From: Nitrosomonas sp. sh817
GTDB taxonomy: Bacteria > Pseudomonadota > Gammaproteobacteria > Burkholderiales > Nitrosomonadaceae
Direction: 5' to 3'
DNA: 64,000 nt
Assembly: GCF_030908545.1 (NCBI RefSeq)
Contig: NZ_CP133083.1
Span: forward strand, 1,302,001-1,366,000
Every line of letters begins with the position of its first letter. The stretch's first letter is position 1. A program made the translations under genes and the position numbers. The notes below the pieces were generated by a model, which did not search any database, was not told where the DNA came from, and saw nothing but the letters and a program-made list of their open reading frames with translations. Shown here piece by piece: positions 9,241 to 16,896 of this stretch.

Positions 9241-11352
9241 TCATTGCCAATAGTAATGCGCCGAAAGTGCAACAAAATTTACTAACTGACTGGTGTCTTG
9301 CGTTAATTGCGTACCATCGCTATAAGTCCAGTGATTCCAGGTCCACTCGTTGGTTTTAAAGCGGTTAAGAATATAATCCAAATGCAGAAAAAAGTTTTTC
9401 TGTACCGCATATCGAGCAAATAACCGCATGTTGCTCAGTTCGGATGAGATATCCGGTACAGAATAAATGGACGGTGTGCTTGTTGCCTGCTTAAATTTAT
9501 CAATGATGATGGCATGGGATGCACTCGCCCCGATTTCAAGTTTCTCACCCAGCTTTCCATTGATATCGAGTCCGAATGAAGTGCCGATATTTTGAAGATC
9601 GACAGACCAAATTTCGCGTAACGGATTGCCAGGGATTGAATTTCTCGAGGCCTGATCAATGTAGGTTTCGTTGCGTGAAAACCATGCGATCGCTTGCAAA
9701 TTCTCCGAGATGGTGTAGGCCGCATCGAGTGAATAGTTTCTGGCGGAGCCGTTCCGCAACCCCAGATTCGAATCGCTGCGGTGGTCATAATCATCAAACG
9801 ATTCGTGAACGATCGCTTGCAGCGATAGCAGCTCAAAGGGTTCCCAATGCAACATCAGACGAACCATATCGCGCTGTCGATCCGAAAGGTTAAGCGGGGC
9901 GATCGTATTGAAGAATGGCTCTCCGGTTGCAGTTTTTGTTGAAATGAACGGCGAGCCGGAACGATCGCTATGAATATATGAAATTGATCCGGTCAGGGAA
10001 TCCGCCAGCGTGCGGCGTAGTTCCGCTCTGTAAGAGATTTCATCCGTTCTGACACGGTGGCCGACAAAGGCAGGTTGCCAGCGGCGATGCCAAAGTTCGT
10101 AATCGATTCCACCAACAAACCGGAAATTCATCGGCAGCGAATAACTGGCTTCGAATTTGCCTGTCAGTGTGCTGAATGAGCGTGGCCGGTTGAATCCGCT
10201 CCAGCGATTGCCGTTCAAGTCCGGTTGATAAGCGACCGGGTTGTAGTGCAATACCGGTGTATTGTCGTCCCGGTCTTCGAACCGGATATTTCCCATTACC
10301 GACAGTTTCGTCAGCGGTCGGCTGGTGACGCCGCCTTGCACCAGCACCGTATCAATCCGGCCCCCTAGATTGTTTCCAATGCCTGGCGCCAAGTATTGGG
10401 TGGGAAAGAAGCTATCTGTTTGAGTTGCGCGGGTATAGGCCGTTTTAAAATTACCGTGTGTGGAAGGAGTGAAACTATAATTACCCGATAAAAAAGCTTG
10501 ATGAGACTGATTATCAGGAGGAAGCGCAATCGGTGAAAATAGGCTGGGTGCGTAAATTCCACCATTAGTACTACCCCCTGTCGTATACAAGGCGGTATTT
10601 CTATTGACGAACATAGTTCCATAATAGCCACCGGAAAGCTGTAATTGTTTGCCGTTATAATTGAGGTTGCCGCCAAATTGCCGGGTGGTATAGTTGATCG
10701 GCTCCGGTAGAAACTCATAACTGCCGACAACACCGGGTAATGGCGGCCCCAGGCGGTTACCGCGTCCGAAAATTCTCGAGCCGTCTTTCTCTTCATTACG
10801 GAAATGAAATTCCAATGCAAAATTGCCGGGCAGATGCCGGCTCATTCCAAAGGAGAGTGCTTGCCGCTCGGTTTTCAGTTGTGTGGCTTCCCCGGTTGTA
10901 GGAGAAGCCGGAACCTGTAGTTGCGCGCTACCAATTCCGGTGATTGCGGTTACGATTGTGAACGGTTCGTATCGGGGTGTTTGGCTGAAATCGATAAAAT
11001 AAGCCCAATGCCGCTGTTTGATATGCTCGAAACGGATGTCGCGATTGCTGAGTCCCAGATTGCGCCCGGTTAAATTCAGCCAGGTGCCGGTATGTTCATC
11101 GCGTTTTTTTATCTCTACATTAAAAATGGCATAAGGTCCATCGTCTCTAAGGCCATTATATTGACCATAACGAGCATTATCATTCGCGAGAATGCCGGTT
11201 CCAAAATTGACCGCGCTGTGCGGTTGCGTCAATCGTTTAAGGTCAACATGGTCGGCTGCTACGGGTGCAATCCAAATCAACCAAAAAATCACAGCGAACA
11301 AGAAGGAAAAGATGTTTCCGTTTATTCCGGTTGATCTTGATTGCGGCATCAT
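9241..11352 (-). CDS. MtrB/PioB-family outer-membrane beta-barrel (decahaem-associated)
   Basis: 703 residues: an N-terminal signal peptide (hydrophobic core FLFAVIFWLIWIAP, cleavage near VAADH), then alternating amphipathic strands typical of a large barrel, ending in the aromatic YYWQ. The first motifs after the signal (LTGRNLGL, RHWAYFIDFSQTPRYEPF) and the pairing with a decahaem cytochrome place it with the MtrB/PioB porins, which sheathe a periplasmic decahaem cytochrome across the outer membrane. No cysteine is seen in the mature part, so the N-terminal CxxC of Shewanella MtrB is absent. Its ATG overlaps the stop of the cytochrome gene (ATGA), implying translational coupling. Confidence 0.85.
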   Translation of the reverse strand: MMPQSRSTGINGNIFSFLFAVIFWLIWIAPVAADHVDLKRLTQPHSAVNFGTGILANDNARYGQYNGLRDDGPYAIFNVEIKKRDEHTGTWLNLTGRNLGLSNRDIRFEHIKQRHWAYFIDFSQTPRYEPFTIVTAITGIGSAQLQVPASPTTGEATQLKTERQALSFGMSRHLPGNFALEFHFRNEEKDGSRIFGRGNRLGPPLPGVVGSYEFLPEPINYTTRQFGGNLNYNGKQLQLSGGYYGTMFVNRNTALYTTGGSTNGGIYAPSLFSPIALPPDNQSHQAFLSGNYSFTPSTHGNFKTAYTRATQTDSFFPTQYLAPGIGNNLGGRIDTVLVQGGVTSRPLTKLSVMGNIRFEDRDDNTPVLHYNPVAYQPDLNGNRWSGFNRPRSFSTLTGKFEASYSLPMNFRFVGGIDYELWHRRWQPAFVGHRVRTDEISYRAELRRTLADSLTGSISYIHSDRSGSPFISTKTATGEPFFNTIAPLNLSDRQRDMVRLMLHWEPFELLSLQAIVHESFDDYDHRSDSNLGLRNGSARNYSLDAAYTISENLQAIAWFSRNETYIDQASRNSIPGNPLREIWSVDLQNIGTSFGLDINGKLGEKLEIGASASHAIIIDKFKQATSTPSIYSVPDISSELSNMRLFARYAVQKNFFLHLDYILNRFKTNEWTWNHWTYSDGTQLTQDTSQLVNFVALSAHYYWQ

Positions 11353-12314
11353 CGCTGGAATAAATCTTCGAGACGAATGTTTTCAGGATTATTGCTGCCA
11401 TGGATTTGGGTATGGCAATTCAAACACCCTCTGGCGAGAAGGTTCCTTCGATAGGCGCCGTCGATTGTGCCGGGGCTGCCATGATGGGTGTTCGGTTCAT
11501 GACACTCCTGGCAAAGAAAGGGGGAGCGTACTCGCAGCAAATTGGGTGCCGTGGTTCCATGCGCGTTATGGCAAAGCGCGCAATTCTCCTGAACTGGCGG
11601 ATGATTACGGACAAAAGGGCCGCGTTTTTCCATATGACAGGTGTAACAAGTGTCATTTACGCTGTCCCTAAGCATTTTGCTGGGACCAGCGGAGCCATGC
11701 GGATTATGGCAATCCGAACAAATCACCTTGCCTTCGCGAATGGGATGGCGGGAAGGCCGGTTGATTTGTGCACGTTGTTCTTTATGACAGGAAAAACAGA
11801 CTTCTGCCTGAAAATTTCTATCGCGGACTTTATCCCGGTCCGCATGAATTTGATGACAGGCGGTACAGGCGACGTCGCGATTCGCATGTGTGCTGCTGGT
11901 CCAATGCATCCGCTTGCCGCCCAGATGACAGTTGAGGCAGGCGCGGTTTCTGTCCTCTACGGAGTTGCGCGAGTTTCTGGCAAAAGTCCGCGCCGGCATC
12001 GGTACTTTGTTAGGACTGTTGATGTGAGCACGGCTCCCGCCATGGCAACTGGTACAGGTTGGTGCGAGATTGTCGGCGTTGGTTCCGTGCATTGTTTTGC
12101 CAATAACCAGCACGGATTCCCCGCCTTCGTCATGACAACCGGTGCAGGTTTGATCACCGCGAAGAAACAACGCCTCTGAGGGTTCATCATCTTCAGCATC
12201 GAATGCCAATACAGGAAATGAACCGGTTGCAATACTCATCGACAGAGTAATCAAGGCGATGCGAAAGAAAAGAAATGATGCTCGGAGCTGATGATTTCTT
12301 GCGGAAAGGGACAT
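11349..12314 (-). CDS. Decahaem c-type cytochrome, MtrA/DmsE/PioA family
   Basis: 321 residues with a signal peptide (about 1-38) and exactly ten CxxCH haem motifs, starting at residues 57, 87, 126, 150, 173, 199, 223, 245, 268 and 297. This number, length and even spacing are typical of MtrA/PioA, the periplasmic electron conduit that plugs into an MtrB/PioB barrel. The barrel gene follows directly with a 4-base overlap. No MtrC-type surface cytochrome is seen in the window, so the pair resembles the two-gene PioAB layout. Direction of electron flow (export to, or uptake from, outside the cell) cannot be told from sequence. It is divergent from the thioacid cluster and shares its upstream region. 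Confidence 0.95.
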   Translation of the reverse strand: MSLSARNHQLRASFLFFRIALITLSMSIATGSFPVLAFDAEDDEPSEALFLRGDQTCTGCHDEGGESVLVIGKTMHGTNADNLAPTCTSCHGGSRAHINSPNKVPMPARTFARNSRNSVEDRNRACLNCHLGGKRMHWTSSTHANRDVACTACHQIHADRDKVRDRNFQAEVCFSCHKEQRAQINRPSRHPIREGKVICSDCHNPHGSAGPSKMLRDSVNDTCYTCHMEKRGPFVRNHPPVQENCALCHNAHGTTAPNLLRVRSPFLCQECHEPNTHHGSPGTIDGAYRRNLLARGCLNCHTQIHGSNNPENIRLEDLFQR

Positions 12315-12721
12315 GATGCCAGGTGTTATAAGGATGTAATTATTTCAATTCGGTGATGATTTGAAGGATGGCTTTAATCTTTCATCGTGCAACGAGTAAA
12401 TATAATAATCATATTAATCAAATGATTAATAAAATAAATATGAGTGAGCGCAGTTAGAAAATATCTTCAACCTGTTCCGCGCTGACTTGCTTTTTTAAAT
12501 TACACCTTGAATTCTTTAAATTGTTGATGCGGCAAATTGCCGCGCGGCAATTTGTCACATTCCCAACGATTACTGTTTCCATTACATTTCTCAAAAACAC
12601 GGCGGGATCGCTTCGCTCTGGAATAACCTGGCGGAAGATCATCTTGATCTTGTTTGCAGCGTGTTCCACCAGTTAATCCGAGTGAAAAACGACGCAAAAT
12701 AAATTTGGAATGGAGAATCTC
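12315..12721. promoter_or_regulatory. Shared divergent intergenic region, cytochrome / thioacid cluster
   Basis: About 400 bases between two divergent transcription units. It is AT-rich next to the cytochrome gene and holds one strong feature, a 32-bp double palindrome at 12528-12559 (separate entry). Short open frames on the minus strand (12454-12697) have no family signature and are not called. The ribosome binding site GGAG at 12712 serves the E1-like gene. Confidence 0.55.
12528..12559. promoter_or_regulatory. Double palindromic operator-like site (copy 1, 32 bp)
   Basis: Two fused 16-bp units: TGCGGCAAATTGCCGC followed directly by GCGGCAATTTGTCACA. Each is close to the palindrome TGCGACAAWTTGTCGCA, and the whole is itself nearly symmetric. 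The same 32-bp architecture recurs at 41103-41134, and single copies lie at 26180 and 41838. It is 214 bases upstream of the decahaem cytochrome start and 163 upstream of the E1-like gene, so it could serve either. Binding protein unknown. Confidence 0.6.
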
Positions 12722-13894
12722 ATGCAGCTGCCACCCCTAGTAAATCCTGTCGAAGCATTGAGTCAACAAGAGGTTTCGCGCTATAGCCGCCATATCTTGA
12801 TTCCTGAAGTAGGATTGGAAGGGCAAAGGCGGCTTAAAAGCAGCAAAGTGTTAGTAATAGGCGCTGGCGGACTGGGTTCTCCAGTCCTGATGTACCTTGC
12901 CGCTGCCGGTGTCGGAACGATCGGCATCATCGATTTTGATGTCGTTGATGAATCAAATTTACAACGGCAAATCATTCATGGCCAATCGGATATCAGCCGC
13001 CTGAAGGCTGAGAGCGCCCGGGATGCCATGACGGAAATCAATCCTTATGTGTCGGTGCAATTGCATTGCGAGCGGCTGGAAGCGGTCAATGCGGTGGCGC
13101 TTATCGCAGCATATGATCTGATTATTGATGGCACCGATAATTTCGCCACGCGCTATCTGGTGAACGATGCCTGTGTATTGGCGGGAAAACCCTATGTGTG
13201 GGGATCCATTTTTCGTTTTGAAGGACAGGTTTCGGTGTTCTGGGAGAACGCGCCGGGTGGTGTCGGCTTGAATTATCGCGACTTGTACCCGGAACCGCCA
13301 CCGGCGGAGATGGCGCCCTCCTGCGCAGAAGGCGGTGTGTTGGGAGTGTTATGCGCGGCTATCGGTTCGATGATGGCCACCGAAGCGATTAAATTAATTA
13401 CCGGTATCGGTGAAACCATGCTCGGACGATTGGCTGTTTATGATGCATTGGAGATGAGTTACCGGTTTATTCCGCTCAAGCGGGCGCCTGTCAGAACTGC
13501 GGTGACGCAATTAATCGATTATCAGCAATTCTGTGGCATGAGCCGCACGGTGCCGGATAGTAGCACATCAATTCCGGTCATCAGCGCAAGGGAATTGAAA
13601 GCCATCAAAGATCAAGGAAGAAGCGTGCAGCTCATCGATGTCCGCGGTATCGAGGAATGGAATATCGTGCATATCGATGGCGCTAAACATATCCCAAAGC
13701 ATCGGATAATGTCCGAAGAAGTGCTGTCCTCTTTGAATAAAGAAGATTTTATCGTGTTGCATTGCAAAATGGGCATGCGTTCCCGGGATGTTTTGCTCGA
13801 AATGCAAAAATATGGATTCAACAACGTCAAAAGCTTGGATGGCGGGATATTGGCATGGATCCAAGAGGTCGATCAATCGCTGCCGACTTACTGA
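12722..13894 (+). CDS. E1-like adenylyltransferase/rhodanese (MoeZ/PdtF type)
   Basis: 390 residues: a ThiF/MoeB domain (about 20-255) with nucleotide site GAGGLGS (47-53), DFDVVDESNLQRQ and DGTDNFATRY, then a rhodanese domain (about 290-388) with active Cys348 in LHCKMGMRSRD. Such enzymes adenylate the C-terminal Gly-Gly of a MoaD/ThiS-like carrier and load sulfur as thiocarboxylate. The usual zinc-site CxxC before LYPEPPP is lost (NYRDLYPEPPP). The ATG at 12722 is chosen because GGAG ends 6 bases before it; an ATG at 12710 overlaps that site. First gene of the proposed thiocarboxylate cluster, where a matching JAMM protease and sulfur carrier follow. Confidence 0.92.
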   Translation: MQLPPLVNPVEALSQQEVSRYSRHILIPEVGLEGQRRLKSSKVLVIGAGGLGSPVLMYLAAAGVGTIGIIDFDVVDESNLQRQIIHGQSDISRLKAESARDAMTEINPYVSVQLHCERLEAVNAVALIAAYDLIIDGTDNFATRYLVNDACVLAGKPYVWGSIFRFEGQVSVFWENAPGGVGLNYRDLYPEPPPAEMAPSCAEGGVLGVLCAAIGSMMATEAIKLITGIGETMLGRLAVYDALEMSYRFIPLKRAPVRTAVTQLIDYQQFCGMSRTVPDSSTSIPVISARELKAIKDQGRSVQLIDVRGIEEWNIVHIDGAKHIPKHRIMSEEVLSSLNKEDFIVLHCKMGMRSRDVLLEMQKYGFNNVKSLDGGILAWIQEVDQSLPTY

Positions 13895-13996
13895 GAATAC
13901 CGGTTATTAACACATGCCATTGCTTCAGCGCACAGTAACCGGGAAGGTCTGTTTTTCATCAATCAATTGGTTTTTTATATGAGGAGACAAGCAACT

Positions 13997-14440
13997 ATGT
14001 TAACGATACATCACAAGCTGGTGGAAGCCATGATCGCGCAAGCAATGAGCGATCACCCGATTGAAACCTGCGGTGTTATAGCCGGGCCTGCAGGATACAA
14101 TCTGCCATTGCGTTTGATTCCGATGGAAAATATCGCGCAATCGGAAAACTTTTTCAGATTTGATCCGCAACAACAGTTGCTGGTCTGGAAAGAAATGGAA
14201 GCGCGTGGCGAAGAACCAATCGTCATCTATCATTCCCATACCAGCAGTCACGCTTATCCGAGTCGCGCCGACGCGGAACTTGCAACCGAGCCGCAAGCGC
14301 ATTATGTGATTATTCCAACAACGTCTCTCAACGAGGAAGATGTACGCAGTTTCCGCATCATTGACCAAATGGTGATCGAGGAACGTATCCGCATTGTTCA
14401 TCAATATCAACCGGAATTGGAATTGCAAATGGTTGCATGA
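13997..14440 (+). CDS. JAMM/Mov34-type metalloprotease (Mec/QbsD/PdtG type)
   Basis: 147 residues with a complete JAMM zinc motif: Glu23 (PIETCGVI) and HSHTSSHAYPSRAD (His79, His81, Ser89, Asp92). Small bacterial JAMM proteins encoded beside an E1-like enzyme and a MoaD-like carrier trim the carrier tail to expose Gly-Gly, or release the sulfurated product. The ATG at 13997 follows GAGGAG at 13981; an upstream GTG-type extension is rejected. The carrier gene lies about 250 bases downstream; it already ends in Gly-Gly, so cleavage of a conjugate is also possible. Confidence 0.9.
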   Translation: MLTIHHKLVEAMIAQAMSDHPIETCGVIAGPAGYNLPLRLIPMENIAQSENFFRFDPQQQLLVWKEMEARGEEPIVIYHSHTSSHAYPSRADAELATEPQAHYVIIPTTSLNEEDVRSFRIIDQMVIEERIRIVHQYQPELELQMVA

Positions 14441-14692
14441 AGCAGCAATCAACGGTCAATAGTTTCCGGTAAACAGATGAAATATCAGCGGAATGAGAGA
14501 TCAAAGTGTTTTTAAGGCATTCTCTTCAGATTCCTTTGATTTCAATGAAAAAGCCAAGCTTGCGCGAAGAATCGAAGAAATTTGAACATTCGCCTTCAAG
14601 CCGCCGAGCGGATACGCGGCCGCTAATCGCCGGTATCAGCGACTCGAAATTACTGAATCGTTACCCACACAATTTTTTCAACAGGAGCAAAG

Positions 14693-14965
14693 ATGTCGAT
14701 CAAAGTCATCATCCCGACCATATTAAGGCCGCTGACGAATCAGCAAAAGCACATCCATGTCGATGGCTTCGCAGTATCCGAAGTGATCGATCGGATGGAC
14801 CAGCAATACCCGGGCATTAAAGCAAAGCTGGTGTCGGAGGCGAGTGCGCATCGTTTCATCAATATCTATGTCAACGACCATGATATCCGGTTCCAAGCAG
14901 GACTCGCTACGCCTTTGCAAGAAGGCGATGTGATGACCATTCTGCCGGCGGTGGCTGGCGGTTAA
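14693..14965 (+). CDS. MoaD/ThiS-like sulfur carrier protein (PdtH/CysO type)
   Basis: 90 residues, beta-grasp ubiquitin-like protein ending in the diagnostic Gly-Gly (LPAVAGG). A central EGDVMTILPAVAGG segment is typical of MoaD/CysO. The C-terminal glycine would be adenylated and converted to a thiocarboxylate by the upstream E1-like/rhodanese enzyme, then donate sulfur to an activated carboxylate. A CAGGAG ribosome binding site precedes the ATG. With its neighbours it forms a self-contained sulfur-transfer set; a CysO-like cysteine synthase is not present nearby, which argues against simple cysteine biosynthesis. Confidence 0.92.
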   Translation: MSIKVIIPTILRPLTNQQKHIHVDGFAVSEVIDRMDQQYPGIKAKLVSEASAHRFINIYVNDHDIRFQAGLATPLQEGDVMTILPAVAGG

Positions 14966-15006
14966 GCGAGCACTGCTCCGTTAATGAATACGCACACATC
15001 GCAGCC

Positions 15007-16896
15007 ATGAATCATCCGCTCCAGAATTGCATGATTACCGGGCCGTGGGAGAGTCCAGCCTCAAATTTCTCGGCATCGATTTTTTCGCTGTTTTATCAAG
15101 CCTGTGCATTAGGCATGAAAGTCAAGCATGCACCGAACGGAGTTGATGAAGCAGGCTTCTCATTTGTGTTGGAAACGCCGGTCACGACGCCGGTTACATG
15201 CGAAGTAACAGCATGGGATCCGGGCAGCCGATCGAACAATCCGGCCAGCGAGAGCATTCTGCAGGCAACATGCGGTCTGATGTCGGTTCATGGCCGGGCT
15301 TCCGGCAAAGCTCAGCCGCTTGGTCTCAATTATGTATCGACGCTCACGGCAGCTTTGGCATTACAGGGGGCTGTTGCGACAGCACTGGGCCAATTGCGCG
15401 GCTTTCCACATGCCCGTACCAGTATTTCCATGGCATCGGCGGCGTTGCTAAGCGCTTCTCAATATATTGCAGATGCGACGGTCGATGCAATGGGAGAAAA
15501 CTTACCATCTGCAACTAAAAACCGGATTCCTGCGCCACCCTTTGTTTCCGCAGATGGCGTAGTTTTTGAGCTGGAAACCCTAAATGCCGAGCCCTGGCTG
15601 AAGTTCTGGACGCGGATGGGAATCAGCGCAGCATTGGCTGGAGCAGGCTGGACCGCCTTTTTGCTTCGTTACGCCAAGGCAATCGCACCGTTGCCCGATG
15701 AATTAACGCATGCACTTACACAGGTGGCCTATCAGGACATTGCTGAATTATGTTCGCAAACGGGGCTTTCGATTTGCCCCGTTCAAACGATGGCTGACAG
15801 AATTTCCGATGAGCCGCTTAAATATGAATGGTTGAATGGTCCATGGTCATTTGCAATGCCGGTTGCCGCAGCGGTTGCGCAACACAGCCGAGGTCATCGC
15901 GAATTACCGTTGAGCGGCTTGACCGTGGTGGAGTCTTGCCGGCGCATTCAAGGTCCGCTGGCCGGACATTTATTGGCGTTGCTGGGAGCCGAAGTTATTC
16001 GCATAGAGCCGCCGGGTGGCGATCCATTGCGTGGCATGCCGCCGCTTGCGGATGGGTGTTCGGTGAGATTTGATGCGCTGAACCGGCATAAAACCATTCG
16101 TGAAATTGATATTAAATCCACGGCAGGGCGCTCTGAAATCTTGGAATTGGCAAGGAATGCGGATGTTTTTCTGCATAATTGGGCGCCTGATAAAGCTGCG
16201 CAGTTGAGGCTGGACGCTGCCGATTTGACCGCCGTCAATCCGGCGTTGGTTTATGCCCATGCAGCCGGCTGGTCAAGTAACGGCGGTTTTTCCTCCCGGC
16301 TCAACACATTGCCGGGTACCGATTTCATGGTGCAGGCATACTCCGGCGTTGCGCATAAAATTTCTCAAGCGTGCGGCACACGCGGAGGGACGCTGTTTAC
16401 TGTATTGGATGTATTGGGCGGTGTCATCGCAGCGCAAGGAATTACCATCGGTTTATTCAACCGCTTCAGGAATCATACCGGCGGCAAAGTTACATCGTCG
16501 CTGTTGAGTACGGCCACGTTGCTGTGCAGCGAAGATTTTCAGCGGCAGCACCGGTTCTTCGAGATCAATGCTCCAGCCGCAAGCCGGTTGAATAATGTAT
16601 ATCCGACCAAACAAGGCATGCTGGCGATTGAATGTTGTGACGAAGCCATGTTGCAGCGGTTATTCCGCCTATTTGACAAGTTGATCGATGGCCAACAGAT
16701 CGATGCGCAGGAAAGGTTACGGGAGATACTGCTGACCGATGGCGCGCAGGAATGGGCGGCGTTGTTGCGGCAAGCGGGCATTCCCGCAACCGTCGTCATT
16801 GAAGATCTCGCCGGTTTGCATGATTGTCCGCAGATACGATCTGCGCTGAGCCGCGGATCTTACACGCAAGTCATCACTCCATGGAGTTTTCTATGA
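15007..16896 (+). CDS. CaiB/BaiF (family III) CoA-transferase-like protein, double length
   Basis: 629 residues, about one and a half times a normal family III CoA transferase. The C-terminal half (about 300-620) is a recognisable CaiB/BaiF domain: LSGLTVVESCRRIQGPLAG, LGAEVIRIEPPGGDPLRG and LPGTDFMVQAYSG, the last carrying the conserved Asp439 that forms the acyl intermediate. The N-terminal 300 residues (LNYVSTLTAALALQGAVAT) look like a diverged second copy, so it is an internal fusion. Placed after the sulfur carrier and before the AMP ligase, as in PDTC clusters from memory (PdtI). It may move an acyl group between CoA or carrier thioesters. Its stop overlaps the next start (ATGA). Confidence 0.83.
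   Translation: MNHPLQNCMITGPWESPASNFSASIFSLFYQACALGMKVKHAPNGVDEAGFSFVLETPVTTPVTCEVTAWDPGSRSNNPASESILQATCGLMSVHGRASGKAQPLGLNYVSTLTAALALQGAVATALGQLRGFPHARTSISMASAALLSASQYIADATVDAMGENLPSATKNRIPAPPFVSADGVVFELETLNAEPWLKFWTRMGISAALAGAGWTAFLLRYAKAIAPLPDELTHALTQVAYQDIAELCSQTGLSICPVQTMADRISDEPLKYEWLNGPWSFAMPVAAAVAQHSRGHRELPLSGLTVVESCRRIQGPLAGHLLALLGAEVIRIEPPGGDPLRGMPPLADGCSVRFDALNRHKTIREIDIKSTAGRSEILELARNADVFLHNWAPDKAAQLRLDAADLTAVNPALVYAHAAGWSSNGGFSSRLNTLPGTDFMVQAYSGVAHKISQACGTRGGTLFTVLDVLGGVIAAQGITIGLFNRFRNHTGGKVTSSLLSTATLLCSEDFQRQHRFFEINAPAASRLNNVYPTKQGMLAIECCDEAMLQRLFRLFDKLIDGQQIDAQERLREILLTDGAQEWAALLRQAGIPATVVIEDLAGLHDCPQIRSALSRGSYTQVITPWSFL

Noticed and set aside
11400..12179. 259-codon plus-strand frame opposite the decahaem cytochrome
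   Set aside because: It is antisense to a gene with ten haem motifs; its composition mirrors that gene and it has no domain or ribosome binding site.
13997..14965. JAMM protein plus sulfur carrier as a Mec/CysO cysteine-synthesis pair
   Set aside because: No cysteine synthase (CysM-like) gene nearby, and the set continues directly into CoA-transferase, ligase and dehydrogenase genes.
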